This document shows positions 48,950 to 58,080 of a stretch of DNA of 64,000 nt, piece by piece (positions within the stretch are counted from its first letter, which is position 1; each line of letters starts with the position of its first letter). The translations under genes and the position numbers were made by a program. A model generated the notes under the pieces. The model was not told where the DNA came from and did not search any database. It was given only the letters and a program-made list of their open reading frames with translations. The stretch comes from Alloyangia mangrovi (GTDB taxonomy: Bacteria; Pseudomonadota; Alphaproteobacteria; Rhodobacterales; Rhodobacteraceae): contig NZ_NTHN02000013.1 in NCBI RefSeq assembly GCF_002300555.2, positions 1 through 64,000 of the forward strand, in the 5' to 3' direction.

Positions 48950-49633
48950 ATGACGATTTCCATCCTCGCCTACGACGAAAAATCGGGCAGCTACGGCGGT
49001 GCGGCCACGACCGGCAGCCTCTGCGTCGGCGGCTGGGTGCTGCGGGGCGATGCCGAGGCGGGGCTGAGCGCGTCGCAGGGCTCACTGCCCTCGACAATGT
49101 GGGGCACAGCGGTGCTCGATCTGATGCGGCAGGGCGTGGCGGCGGAGGAGGCGGTGGCGCAGATCACGGCGCCTGACACCGGCAAGGCACAGCGGCAGCT
49201 TTCGGCGCTCGACCTGCAGGGGCGCACGGCGAACCATACCGGGGTCGAGAGTATCCCCGCCGCCGGTTTCAGGCAGGCGAAGCACGTGATCGTCTCGGGC
49301 AACCTGCTGTCGTCGGAGGCGGTGCTCGATGCCTGCCTCGAGGGTTTCCTCGCCTCCGGGGCGCCTCTCGAGGAGCGGCTGTTGGAGAGCCTCGACCGCG
49401 CCGCGGCGACGGGCGGCGACAGCCGGGGCCTGCTCTCCGCCGCGCTCTTGGTGGTGAGCCGCCACGCCGCGCCGCTGACCCTGCGCATCGACCATTCGGA
49501 AACGCCACTGCAGGACCTGCGCGCGCTCCATGGCCATGCCACCGGCGGCGCCTATGCGGACTGGGCCGCGACGGTTCCGACGCTGGACGCACCCTTCCTT
49601 GGCGCGCCCTTCCCCAAGATCGTCAGCCGGTAG
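48950..49633 (+). CDS. DUF1028 family (Ntn-hydrolase-like) protein
   Basis: 227-residue protein. It begins MTISILAYDEKSGSYGGAAT and contains LSASQGSLPSTMWGTAVLDL, both typical of DUF1028 proteins related to Ntn hydrolases. Some relatives are predicted peptidases or amidases; no activity is proven. Its divergent pairing with a peptide importer and convergent pairing with a GntR regulator suggests it processes the imported compound in the cytoplasm. No signal peptide. Confidence 0.85.
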   Translation: MTISILAYDEKSGSYGGAATTGSLCVGGWVLRGDAEAGLSASQGSLPSTMWGTAVLDLMRQGVAAEEAVAQITAPDTGKAQRQLSALDLQGRTANHTGVESIPAAGFRQAKHVIVSGNLLSSEAVLDACLEGFLASGAPLEERLLESLDRAAATGGDSRGLLSAALLVVSRHAAPLTLRIDHSETPLQDLRALHGHATGGAYADWAATVPTLDAPFLGAPFPKIVSR

Positions 49634-49635
49634 CC

Positions 49636-50394
49636 CTATTCGGCGATGAAGCGTTTCATCACGACCGCTTCCTGGTCCTCCATCATCCGCCGCGCCATCA
49701 GCATGTGATCGCGCATGATCCCGCGTGCCGCCTCGGCATCGCCTGCGCGCAAGGCTGCGATGAGCTTCAACTGATACGCGCGCCCACGTTTCCAGAGTTC
49801 CTCGTTGGGTTGGGAGTAGAGCTTCTTGTAGACGGTCAGGTCGGTGAGGATCCGCGCCATGAAACCGATGAAGAAGCTCAGCAGCGCGTTGTCGGAGAAT
49901 TCCGCAAGACAGGCGTGGAAGCGCAGCGAGGCGATATGCTGTGCGCGCTCCTCCTCGGCATCGGCGGCGGGATGGGCATAGTCCGCCATGATCGCCTCGA
50001 GCCGCGCCAGTTGCTCGGCGTCCAGCTTGCCCGCGAGCGCGGCGGCGACCTCGGGTTCGAGCGCCACGCGCAGCTGGTAGATGTCGTCGATCGAGACATT
50101 GCGGAAGTAGAAGTAATTGGCCAGCAGCGCGCGTGCCCGGTCAGTGCTGACCTCGCCGACGAAACTGCCGCCGCCGGGGCCGGTCTTGGTGACCACCAAC
50201 CCCTGTGCCTGCAGCAGCCGCATGGCCTCGCGGATGGTGCCCTTGGACATGCCGAAATGCGCGATCATCTCGGCTTCGCCGGGGAGCCGGTCGCCGGGCA
50301 TCAGACCCTTTTCGACCACCCAGTCCTTGATCGCTTCGGCCACCCGCACCGGGCGGGAGCGGCGGGTGGTCCTGCCTCTTTCTACGTCGCTCAT
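49636..50394 (-). CDS. GntR/FCD-family transcriptional regulator
   Basis: 252-residue regulator: N-terminal winged HTH (about residues 15-75, MIAHFGMSKGTIREAMRLLQ) and C-terminal all-helical FCD ligand domain, FadR subfamily. It ends 2 bp from the convergent DUF1028 gene. It probably controls the DUF1028 gene and the peptide importer through the two TCATGATAAA sites 0.7 kb away. Ligand unknown. Confidence 0.9.
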   Translation of the reverse strand: MSDVERGRTTRRSRPVRVAEAIKDWVVEKGLMPGDRLPGEAEMIAHFGMSKGTIREAMRLLQAQGLVVTKTGPGGGSFVGEVSTDRARALLANYFYFRNVSIDDIYQLRVALEPEVAAALAGKLDAEQLARLEAIMADYAHPAADAEEERAQHIASLRFHACLAEFSDNALLSFFIGFMARILTDLTVYKKLYSQPNEELWKRGRAYQLKLIAALRAGDAEAARGIMRDHMLMARRMMEDQEAVVMKRFIAE

Positions 50395-50547
50395 GGCCCC
50401 GTCTTTCGCGAAAGGCGCCCTTAGAAAGCCTCTGAAATAAGGCAGGGCGCGGCGTTTTCGCGGTCTATCACGAGACGTCCCGGTGCGACAACCAGCGGGC
50501 GGTGGACTCTGGCGGACCCGTTGCCGGGCCCGCCCTTGCCTCAGCGC

Positions 50548-52032
50548 TCAGGAGGCCCGCAGCCGATAGCGCCGCAGCGCCGGCTTGAGGTAGGGCCAGA
50601 CGATGCTCAGCACTGCCGCGGCCAGCAGCGCCGCCGAGATCGGCCGGGTGAAGAAGGCCCATGCCCCGTCCGCCGAGTAGGTGAAGCCCTTGCGCAGGTT
50701 CGACTCGAGCATCGGCCCGAGGATGAACGACAGCAGGAACGGGCTCACCGGCAGCCGCACCATGTCCATCACGATCCCCAGCGCCGCGAAACCAAGCAGG
50801 AAGAGGAAGATGTAGCTGCCGCCCACGTTGACGAAGACGCCAACGAAGCTCAGCACCACGATCGGCGGATAGAGGTAGTGGTAGGGCACCTTGAGGATCG
50901 CCGGGAAGAGCCGCATGCCGAAGAACTGCATCAACAGCACCAGCACCGCCGAGAGCAGCGCCGTTCCGAAGACCGCGTAGACGATCTCGGGGTTGTTGGT
51001 GAAAAGCAGCGGACCGGGCTGCACGCCGTGAATCATCAGCCCGCCGAGCAGGATCGCCGTGGTGCCGTCACCGGGAATCCCCAGCGCGATCATCGGGATC
51101 AGCGAGCCGCCGACGCTGGCGTTGTTGGAGGTCTCGGAGGCGAATACCCCGTCGATGCAACCCTTGCCGAATTTCTCGGGATGCTTCGAGGCGCTCTTGG
51201 CCTGCGCGTAGGCGACCATGTTCGACAGCGCTGCGCCCATGCCCGGCAGGAAGCCGATCCAGATGCCGATGCCGAAGGAGCGGATGATGTTCCACAGGTT
51301 GTCGCGGTACTCGCGCAGGCTCACGCCGAAGCCCGAGATGCGCCCCGCGTCGACCGTCGGCAAGTCCTGCGTGCCTTTGGCGAAATCCATGACGATCTGC
51401 TTGAGCGCGAAGAGCCCCAGCATCATGGCGATGAGATCGAAGCCGCTTGAGAGGTACATGTTGCCGAAGGCAAAGCGCGCGGTGCCGTCGATCGGCGCGA
51501 AGCCGACGCAGGCGAAGAGCAACCCGAGCGCGGCCGAGGCCATGCCCTTGCCGACGTTCTCGCGCGAGAGCGAGGCGACAAGCGCGATGGCGCAGAAACC
51601 GAGCGAGAAATATTCCCATGGCCCCAGTTTCAGCGCCAGATCGGCGAGGACGGGGCTCGCCACGGCGGCGATCAGGATCGAGAAGAAGGTGCCGATGAAG
51701 CTCGCGGTGATCGCCGCGCCGAGCGCCTTCACCGCCTCGCCGTTGCGGGTCATCGGATAGCCGTCGAAACAGGTGGCTATGGCCGAGGGCGAGCCGGGGA
51801 TTCCCAGCAGGATCGATCCGATCATCGCGCCGGAGACGCCGCCGATCCAGATCGACACCAGCATGGCAAGCCCGGTGCCGGGGTCCATGCCGAAGGTGAC
51901 AGGCAGCAGCAGCGCCACGCCAAGGCCCCCGGAGAGACCCGGGATCGCGCCGAGGATGACACCGAGGATCGCGGCGCCGAGGATGATCAGGAAGGTGAGC
52001 GGTTCGAAGAGGTGCAGGAATGAGTCGATCAT
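50548..52032 (-). CDS. Tripartite tricarboxylate transporter large permease TctA
   Basis: Large membrane subunit of a TTT-family secondary importer, 494 residues, about 11-12 helices. The hallmark glycine-rich motifs GAIPGLSGGLGVALLLP (near the N-terminus), LLGIPGSPSAIATCFDGYPM and LGIPGDGTTAILLGGLMIHG are intact. Start 52032 (MIDSFLHLFEPLTF) is where TctA proteins begin. Seven bp downstream of tctB. Confidence 0.93.
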   Translation of the reverse strand: MIDSFLHLFEPLTFLIILGAAILGVILGAIPGLSGGLGVALLLPVTFGMDPGTGLAMLVSIWIGGVSGAMIGSILLGIPGSPSAIATCFDGYPMTRNGEAVKALGAAITASFIGTFFSILIAAVASPVLADLALKLGPWEYFSLGFCAIALVASLSRENVGKGMASAALGLLFACVGFAPIDGTARFAFGNMYLSSGFDLIAMMLGLFALKQIVMDFAKGTQDLPTVDAGRISGFGVSLREYRDNLWNIIRSFGIGIWIGFLPGMGAALSNMVAYAQAKSASKHPEKFGKGCIDGVFASETSNNASVGGSLIPMIALGIPGDGTTAILLGGLMIHGVQPGPLLFTNNPEIVYAVFGTALLSAVLVLLMQFFGMRLFPAILKVPYHYLYPPIVVLSFVGVFVNVGGSYIFLFLLGFAALGIVMDMVRLPVSPFLLSFILGPMLESNLRKGFTYSADGAWAFFTRPISAALLAAAVLSIVWPYLKPALRRYRLRAS

Positions 52033-52039
52033 GGCGGCC

Positions 52040-52501
52040 TCAGAAGATCGAGGCTTCGGGCAGGTAAGAGCCGAGCCCAAGCGTGAAGAGAAGGTAGACG
52101 GCACCGGTGGCGGCAAGGCTCAGCACGACCCCGCGCCAGAGCACCCGCCGTTTCGGTCCGGCGATCAGCCAGTAGAAAGCGAAGAGGAGCAGCGGCGTTA
52201 CCGCGTAGAAGCCGAAAAGCTTCATCGCCAACGCGTAGAGCGCCAGCAGCGCGAAGAAGAGGCCGCCCCGAAGAAGTTGCGGTCGGTCGACGGGGATGGT
52301 CTCCTCGGCGATCTCGCTGCGCCCGGCGCGCAGGAAGATGGCGATGCCCGACAGGATCAGCACCGCCGCGCCGAAATAGGGAAAGAGCCGCGGCCCCGGG
52401 TCATCGGTAAAGGACGTGTAGGTGATCTGGCTGGTCATCCCGGCCACGATCAGGCCAAGCCCGATCAGCACGAGGCTGGTGATGCGATCCGTGCGTTGCA
52501 T
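52040..52501 (-). CDS. Tripartite tricarboxylate transporter small membrane protein TctB
   Basis: Small four-helix membrane subunit of 153 residues, poorly conserved in sequence as usual for TctB. It starts MQRTDRITSLVLIGLGLIVA and has DPGPRLFPYFGAAVLILSGI, a recurrent TctB segment. Lies between the tctC and tctA genes, in the standard CBA order. Works with TctA in the inner membrane. Confidence 0.88.
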   Translation of the reverse strand: MQRTDRITSLVLIGLGLIVAGMTSQITYTSFTDDPGPRLFPYFGAAVLILSGIAIFLRAGRSEIAEETIPVDRPQLLRGGLFFALLALYALAMKLFGFYAVTPLLLFAFYWLIAGPKRRVLWRGVVLSLAATGAVYLLFTLGLGSYLPEASIF

Positions 52502-52559
52502 CTGGGTTCTCTCTCCTCCCTTATGGTGGCCGGCCCCGGGCCGGGGCCGGCCTGCCGGG

Positions 52560-53516
52560 TCACTTGCGGCCGAGGCCGAGTTCCTGCGCCAGCGTGCCGA
52601 TCTTCTCGTCTTCGGCGGCGATCAGCGCCTGCGCTTCGTCGACGTCATAGTAGCGCACCTTGCTCGACATCTTGTCGAGCTGCTCGCGCACCGCGTCATC
52701 TTCGGACATGCCCTTCACCGCCGCGTTGATCTCGGCGACCAGTGCCGGGTCCATGCCTGCGGGCCCCCAGAGCACCAGCGGCGCGACCCAGGTGGCGTTA
52801 ACCCCCTGCTCGAGGGCCGGCACGAAGTCGGGATACTTGGGATCGGCCTCGGCGTCGATCATCGCCAGCACCTTGAGCTTGCCGGCCTCGACGTATTGCG
52901 CCGCGGCGCCCGCGCCCATGTTGCCGATGTCGATATGCCCGCCCTGCAGCGCAGCGACCTTGTCGACCTCGGACGACGCCTCGACCAGTTTGAACTCCAC
53001 ATCCTCGGCGTTCATGATCTGGCCCGCGATGAAATGCGAGGTGCCGCCGAGCGCAACGCCGAAGGTGTACTCCCCGGGATGCGCGCGAGCGTCCTCGACG
53101 AAGGCCTTCATGTCGGACCAGGGCGCGTCGGGCGCCACCGCGTAGACCTGCGGCGGGTAGGTCTGGCCGATGGCGATGGTGGTGAACTCCGAAAGCGGAT
53201 GGTCGTAGCGCCCGGTGTGGTAGTTCACCAAGAGCCCGGTATGGGTGAAAATCAGCGTCTGCCCGTCGGGCTTGGCATTGCGCACGGTCTCGAAGGCGAC
53301 GGTGCCTCCGCCGGCGGGCTGGTTCACCACCACCACCGGCTTGCCGATCTGCGCTTGCAGGTAGTCGGCAAAGACTCGGCCCATGACGTCCGAGCCGCCA
53401 CCGGCCTTGGCCGGAATCAGCAGTTGCACCGGCCCTTTCGGCCAGTCGCCGGCAAGCGCGGCGGTGCCGATGGCAAGCCCGAGGGTCGCGGCGGCAAGTG
53501 TCTTCAGTATGTTCAT
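52560..53516 (-). CDS. Tripartite tricarboxylate transporter substrate-binding protein TctC (first)
   Basis: Periplasmic receptor of 318 residues with a signal peptide (MNILKTLAAATLGLAIGTAALA). GPVQLLIPAKAGGGSDVMGR and VVVVNQPAGGGTVAFETVRN are TctC/Bug hallmarks. The start at 53516 follows GGGAGGAGAAAA. Belongs to the tctCBA operon. The ligand is probably a carboxylate, but Bug proteins vary widely. Confidence 0.9.
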   Translation of the reverse strand: MNILKTLAAATLGLAIGTAALAGDWPKGPVQLLIPAKAGGGSDVMGRVFADYLQAQIGKPVVVVNQPAGGGTVAFETVRNAKPDGQTLIFTHTGLLVNYHTGRYDHPLSEFTTIAIGQTYPPQVYAVAPDAPWSDMKAFVEDARAHPGEYTFGVALGGTSHFIAGQIMNAEDVEFKLVEASSEVDKVAALQGGHIDIGNMGAGAAAQYVEAGKLKVLAMIDAEADPKYPDFVPALEQGVNATWVAPLVLWGPAGMDPALVAEINAAVKGMSEDDAVREQLDKMSSKVRYYDVDEAQALIAAEDEKIGTLAQELGLGRK

Positions 53517-53547
53517 TTTTCTCCTCCCTTTGAAAACGGTCACGATC

Positions 53548-54462
53548 TCAGCCCGCCGGCCTGAACGCCCCGGTCAGGGCGGCGACGATGAGGCTGCGGG
53601 CGTCTGCCGCCTCTTCGAGCCCATTGGTCACGAAGCCATGGCGGCTGTTCAGGAACTTGCGCAGCCGCACGTCCACACCGGCTTCGACCAGCATCTGCGC
53701 GTAGCGCAACGCCTCGCCCGCAAGCGGGTCCTTGGCGGCGACAAGCACTACGGCGGGTGGCATCCCCGGCAAATCGGCGGGATCGGCGCGCACCACCGAA
53801 AGGTAGGGGTTCAGCGCATCCTCGGGGCTGCGCAGGATCAGCTTGTTGAAGGCGCGCATCCGCTCGTAGGGCAGCACCTCATCCTCGAGCCCCGGCGTCT
53901 TATCGGCGGGGTCCGTGGCGGCGTCGAGGAACGGGTAGTCGAGCACCTGCAGCACCGGAACGAAATCGCCGGTCTGGTTGGCGCGCAGGGTGATCGCCGC
54001 GGTCAGGTTGCCCCCCGCGCTGTGCCCGCCGATGGCGATGCGGCCAGCGTCGATCCCGAGGATGGCGCCATTGGCGAAAGCCCAGGCGCAGAGGTCGTAG
54101 CATTCCTCGAAGGCGACGGGGAAGCGGTGCTCGGGGGCAAGGCGGTAGTCTACGTCGAGCACCTTGGCGCCGGTGCGCAGGGCGATGTCGGCGCAGAAGA
54201 TGGTGTCGCGCACCTCGTAGCCGCGCACGAAGCCGCCGCCGTGGAAGTTGATGAAGAGCGGCGCATTCTCATCCGCTCCCGGCGGCACCACCAGCATCGC
54301 GCGGCAGTCACCGTGGCGGGTCGGGATCGCCAGCTCGGAGACCGTGACACGGTCCAGAAGCGCCTGCTTCTCCGGCGTATTCTCGAAGACCAGCGTCGGG
54401 TTCCTGCGCAGGCTCTCGGCCAGCGCGCCGCGGTCTCCTTCGGTCATCTCGCTCGTACTCAC
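53548..54462 (-). CDS. Alpha/beta hydrolase, HSL-type esterase
   Basis: 304-residue carboxylesterase. Oxyanion motif FHGGGFVRG, nucleophile Ser in GGHSAGGNL, acid in AKDPLAGEA and His in SRHGFV make the complete HSL-family triad. No signal peptide, so cytoplasmic. It lies between two tctC genes in the same direction, 31 bp upstream of the first, and may cleave an ester taken up by the transporter. The true substrate is unknown. Confidence 0.88.
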   Translation of the reverse strand: MSTSEMTEGDRGALAESLRRNPTLVFENTPEKQALLDRVTVSELAIPTRHGDCRAMLVVPPGADENAPLFINFHGGGFVRGYEVRDTIFCADIALRTGAKVLDVDYRLAPEHRFPVAFEECYDLCAWAFANGAILGIDAGRIAIGGHSAGGNLTAAITLRANQTGDFVPVLQVLDYPFLDAATDPADKTPGLEDEVLPYERMRAFNKLILRSPEDALNPYLSVVRADPADLPGMPPAVVLVAAKDPLAGEALRYAQMLVEAGVDVRLRKFLNSRHGFVTNGLEEAADARSLIVAALTGAFRPAG

Positions 54463-54540
54463 ATTGCTCTCCTCTTTGCCATCGGCATAGGGTGTCCGGC
54501 CGGGCGCGACGGCTTGGCCGGACAGGTCAGTTGCAGGGGG

Positions 54541-55527
54541 TTACTTGAAGCCCAGGAGCGCCGCGGTCTCGGCCATGCCGGCATCGGCCTCGGCAAGGCG
54601 TGCCTCGCCCTCGGCGCGTCCGTAGATCCCGAGCGGCATCTTCATCTTGGCGTATTGCTCCACAATCTCCGGGTCGGTCAGAGCCTCGGTGAAAGCGGCA
54701 TTGATGGCGTCGGCGGTCTCCTCCGGCAGGCCCTTCGGCGCAAGGGCGAAGAAGGTGAAACCGAAGACCACGCTGGGGTAGCCCTGCTCGTCGAGCGAGG
54801 GCAGCTCGGGTGTCAGCGGATCCCGTCCGGGCTCCGCCGAGAGCGTGCCGAGGATGCGGACCTTGCCCGCCTCGGCATATTGCAGCGCGCTTGGCGTGTT
54901 GACGAAGGCCGCATCGACCTGCCCGCCCTGCACCGCGATCAGCTTGTCGCTGTCCGAGCCCGCGTCGACCACCCGGAACTGCGCGCCGCTGTCCTTCTGC
55001 AGCAAGCCCGCCATGAAATGCGATGCGCCGCGGATCTGTACCGCCAGCGTCACCTCGTCCGGGTGCGCCTTGGCCCGTGCCACGAGATCCGCCACATCGT
55101 CGCTCTCGCCGTCCGGCCCGCTCACCAGCGCGTAGCTGCCGGCAATCGGCATCACCGCCGGGGCGCTGAACTCGCCGACCGGCGAATGGGCGTAGCCGCC
55201 GGTGTGATAGGCGGACAGAAGCCCCGAGTGGTAGAACAGCAGGGTCGAGCCGTCGGGCTTGGCGTTGCGCACCGTCTCGGCCGCCACGGCGCCGCCGCCG
55301 CCGGGCTGGTTCACCACGATCACCGGACGGCCAATGACCGCCTTCAGCTTTGCTGCCAGCACACGCACCGCCGAATCCGTGCCGCCCCCGGGTTTCGCCG
55401 GCACCACGAGCTGCACAGCGCCCTTCGGCCAGTCGGCCGCGGCCGCCGGGGTCAGCGATGCACAAAGGGCCAGGCCCGACAGGATCAGCGTCCGACGAGT
55501 CAGCCGCACCACGAAATCAAGAGACAT
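54541..55527 (-). CDS. Tripartite tricarboxylate transporter substrate-binding protein TctC (second)
   Basis: Second Bug/TctC receptor, 328 residues, clearly related to the first (KGAVQLVVPAKPGGGTDSAV; VIVVNQPGGGGAVAAETVRN; SGLLSAYHTGGY). The two are paralogues that share a single TctAB in the window, so they may present different ligands to the same pump. Start 55527 is the first Met of a signal peptide (MSLDFVVRLTRRTLILSGLA). Divergent from a LysR regulator. Confidence 0.9.
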   Translation of the reverse strand: MSLDFVVRLTRRTLILSGLALCASLTPAAAADWPKGAVQLVVPAKPGGGTDSAVRVLAAKLKAVIGRPVIVVNQPGGGGAVAAETVRNAKPDGSTLLFYHSGLLSAYHTGGYAHSPVGEFSAPAVMPIAGSYALVSGPDGESDDVADLVARAKAHPDEVTLAVQIRGASHFMAGLLQKDSGAQFRVVDAGSDSDKLIAVQGGQVDAAFVNTPSALQYAEAGKVRILGTLSAEPGRDPLTPELPSLDEQGYPSVVFGFTFFALAPKGLPEETADAINAAFTEALTDPEIVEQYAKMKMPLGIYGRAEGEARLAEADAGMAETAALLGFK

Positions 55528-55600
55528 TGTCTCCTCCTCCTTTTCTCCTCCGGTCCGAAGCTGTAAGGACAAAAGGCATAAATGAATAATAAAGAATGAG

Positions 55601-55613
55601 CTTAATGCATAAG
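55601..55613 (+). promoter_or_regulatory. Possible LysR box upstream of LysR gene
   Basis: Imperfect palindrome CTTAATGCATAAG in the 94-bp AT-rich gap between lysR and tctC, with a second GCATAA about 30 bp upstream. It overlaps the region of the lysR ribosome-binding site (AAGGG at 55611). Weak evidence; position is the main support. Confidence 0.3.
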
Positions 55614-55621
55614 GGATTCTG

Positions 55622-56602
55622 ATGCCTGGAGAGATCGATACCCACGCGCTGGTGCAGCGGCTGATGGCCCGCGGCAAGTTTCGCCACATGCAGGCGCTGA
55701 TCAGGCTGTGCGACCTGCGCAGCATGGGCCGCGCCGCCGAGGCGATGGGGATCACCCAGCCGGGCATGTCGCAACTGGTGTCGGAGCTCGAGAAGCTTGT
55801 CGGCCTGCCGCTCTTCCTGCGCCATTCGCGCGGCGTCGACGCGACCGAGCTGGCCCGCGATCTGGAACTGGTGGCGCGGCGCATCGTCACCGCGGTCGAG
55901 GAAAGCGCCGAGACCATCGTGCTGCGCCGCGACTACGATGCGACCCTCGTGCGGGTGGCCACCACCGTCGCCGCCGCCGGGGGGCTGCTGCATGATCTCC
56001 TGCCCGAGTTCGTGCACCGGCACCGCAACGTGCAGGTGCAGCTCAGCGAGGTCATGGGCATGGGCCAGGAAGCGGCGCTGGCCAGCGGCGAGATCGACCT
56101 GCTGTGCTGCCGCGCCCCCGAGGTGTTGCCCGACGGATGGTCCTTCGTGCCCTGCCGGGGCGACGCCATGGTGGTGATCGCCGCCACCACCCACCCGCTC
56201 GCGCACAAGGCGCAGGTCACCAGCGAGGAGCTCGCGCAGGCGCTCTGGCTGCCCAACCACATCTCGACGGTGGCGCGGCACGAGTTCGAGCGGCTGGCCC
56301 GCGAGCACGGCTTCGAGAACGCACCGCAGGCGCGCGTGGTGTCGCGCCAGATGGCCCTCTCGTGGATGATGCTGCGCGAGGGCACGATGGTCACCATGAT
56401 GCCGCGCAGCGTCGCGCTGCCCTGGATCGTCACCGGCCAGATCGCCGTGCTGCGGACAGCTATCGACGCGCCGCTGCCGCCGCTGGGTCTCGTCTGGGAT
56501 CCGGCGCGGGCGCAGCGCGCCACCCGCCTCTTCGTCGATTTCATCACCACTCAGAGCCCGTTGCAGACGCCCGGGCAGGACACGGACAGGACAACCAAAT
56601 GA
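55622..56602 (+). CDS. LysR-family transcriptional regulator
   Basis: 326-residue regulator. HTH around residues 20-80 (CDLRSMGRAAEAMGITQPGM then SQLVSELEKLVGLPLFLRHS) and a C-terminal co-inducer domain. Divergent from the tct/esterase operon and likely its activator. The stop overlaps the DUF3237 start by ATGA, so regulator and that gene are co-translated. Confidence 0.92.
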   Translation: MPGEIDTHALVQRLMARGKFRHMQALIRLCDLRSMGRAAEAMGITQPGMSQLVSELEKLVGLPLFLRHSRGVDATELARDLELVARRIVTAVEESAETIVLRRDYDATLVRVATTVAAAGGLLHDLLPEFVHRHRNVQVQLSEVMGMGQEAALASGEIDLLCCRAPEVLPDGWSFVPCRGDAMVVIAATTHPLAHKAQVTSEELAQALWLPNHISTVARHEFERLAREHGFENAPQARVVSRQMALSWMMLREGTMVTMMPRSVALPWIVTGQIAVLRTAIDAPLPPLGLVWDPARAQRATRLFVDFITTQSPLQTPGQDTDRTTK

Positions 56603-57087
56603 CCGACAGTGACGCGCATTTCGACCGGGTGCCCCCCGCGGTGCCCGCAGCCCATCTTGTCTGGGAAGCGCTGGTCGATGTCGCCCCGCGCGAGGACCTC
56701 GGGGCCGGACCGGCCGGCCACCGCTTCATCGTGCCGATCACCGGCGGCAGCTTCCGCGGCGTGGCGGGCTACGAGGGATTCCGCGGCACGGTGCTGCCCG
56801 GCGGTGCAGACCGCCAGCTGGTCCGGCCCGACGGCTGCAAGGAACTCGACGCGCTCTACGAGATGAAGCTGGAGGACGGCGGCATCATCACCGTGCGCAA
56901 CTCCGTGGTGATCGACGAGACCCGAGAGGGCCCGCGCTATGCCATGTCGCGCATCACCCTGACAGTGCCGCAGGGACCCTGGCAGGGGCTGAACAAACGT
57001 CTGTTCATCGGCACGCTGCAGAGCGCCCGGCCCGAGCGCGAGGCGGTGATCATCCGCGGCTGGTGCGTGGACAGCGCCCCGGCCTGA
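56599..57087 (+). CDS. DUF3237 family protein
   Basis: 162-residue soluble protein of the DUF3237 beta-barrel family: RFIVPITGGSFRGVAGYEGF then GTVLPGGADRQLVRPDG, and the later NSVVIDETREGPRYAM. Function unproven; members occur beside catabolic genes for aromatic or alicyclic acids. Coupled to LysR, so probably part of the same catabolic module as the esterase and TctC proteins. Confidence 0.8.
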   Translation: MTDSDAHFDRVPPAVPAAHLVWEALVDVAPREDLGAGPAGHRFIVPITGGSFRGVAGYEGFRGTVLPGGADRQLVRPDGCKELDALYEMKLEDGGIITVRNSVVIDETREGPRYAMSRITLTVPQGPWQGLNKRLFIGTLQSARPEREAVIIRGWCVDSAPA

Positions 57088-57112
57088 GCCGGCTGGCCCC
57101 GCAGGGGCGCAG

Positions 57113-57150
57113 GCGGTCGCCCTCGGTCCAGAGGTCCGAGGGCCGACCGC
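57113..57150. terminator. Bidirectional terminator hairpin between DUF3237 gene and ebo cluster
   Basis: Long imperfect inverted repeat with one bulged base: GCGGTCGCCCTCGG pairs with CCGAGGGCCGACCGC around a nine-base loop. It lies in the 69-bp gap between convergent genes. No U-run. Confidence 0.6.
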
Positions 57151-57156
57151 GCAGGC

Positions 57157-58080
57157 TCACTCGATGGTCAGCCCCTTGCGGCGCTGGGTCCCAGGCTCCT
57201 CGATGACCGGCTCGCGGCCGCCGCGGAGGATCGAGTTGCCCTCGTAGAGCGTGCGCTGGTCGATGGCGGGCGGCGACAGCCAATCGCTCTCCTTCATCTG
57301 CCCGCTCTGGCCATAGGCGGCGAGCGCGTTGCCGTAGCAGACCGCGCTCACCACCGCTTCGGAGACGCCGCTCTGCAGCGCCAGCTGCGCGGTCTTGGCC
57401 ACCCCGAGGCAATCCGAGATGCCCCAGTCGCAAGCGCTGTCGACGATGATCCGCTCGGATCCGTACTGCTTGAGCAGCTCGACCATCCGCGCGTTGCCCA
57501 TCTTGGTCGAGGGGTAGATCGAGAAACCCGCCCAATAGCCGCGGTCGAGCACCTCGCCGACGGTCTCCTCGTTGTTGTGGTCGATCACCACCATCGAGGG
57601 ATCGAGCCCCATCTCCTCGCAGACATCCATCGACAGGCTGGTGCCCTGCTTCTTGTCGCGGTGCGGCGTGTGGACCATGACCGGCAGGCCGAGCTCCTTG
57701 GCCAGCGTCAGCTGCAGGCGGAAATACTTGTCCTCGAGCGCGGTCTGCTCGTCGTAGCCGATCTCGCCGATGGCGACGACGCCCTCCTTGAGGGCGAAGC
57801 GCGGCAGCCATTCCATGACGCCCTCGGCCAGCTCCTCGTTGTTGGCCTCCTTCGAATTGAGCCCGATGGTGCAGTAGTGTCGGATGCCGAACTGCCCGGC
57901 GCGGAAGCGCTCCCAGCCGACGATGGTCGACAGGTAGTCGACGTAGGTGCCCACGAAGGTGCGCGGCTGGCCGAGCCAGAAGGCGGGCTCGATCAGCGCC
58001 ACCACGCCGGCGGCGGCCATGGCCTCGTAATCGTCGGTGGTGCGCGAGATCATATGCGCGTGGGGATCAATCAGCATCAT
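57157..58080 (-). CDS. TatD-related metal-dependent hydrolase, EboB-like
   Basis: 307-residue TIM-barrel hydrolase. The metal ligands are visible in order: DPHAHM, Glu in GEIGYDEQT, His in MVHTPHRD, His in VIDHNNEE and Asp in VDSACDWG. Family members act on DNA or small cyclic compounds; ebo-cluster members have no assigned reaction. Overlaps EboA by ATGA. The presence of EboA, EboC, EboD and EboE homologues next to it identifies it as EboB. Confidence 0.82.
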   Translation of the reverse strand: MMLIDPHAHMISRTTDDYEAMAAAGVVALIEPAFWLGQPRTFVGTYVDYLSTIVGWERFRAGQFGIRHYCTIGLNSKEANNEELAEGVMEWLPRFALKEGVVAIGEIGYDEQTALEDKYFRLQLTLAKELGLPVMVHTPHRDKKQGTSLSMDVCEEMGLDPSMVVIDHNNEETVGEVLDRGYWAGFSIYPSTKMGNARMVELLKQYGSERIIVDSACDWGISDCLGVAKTAQLALQSGVSEAVVSAVCYGNALAAYGQSGQMKESDWLSPPAIDQRTLYEGNSILRGGREPVIEEPGTQRRKGLTIE

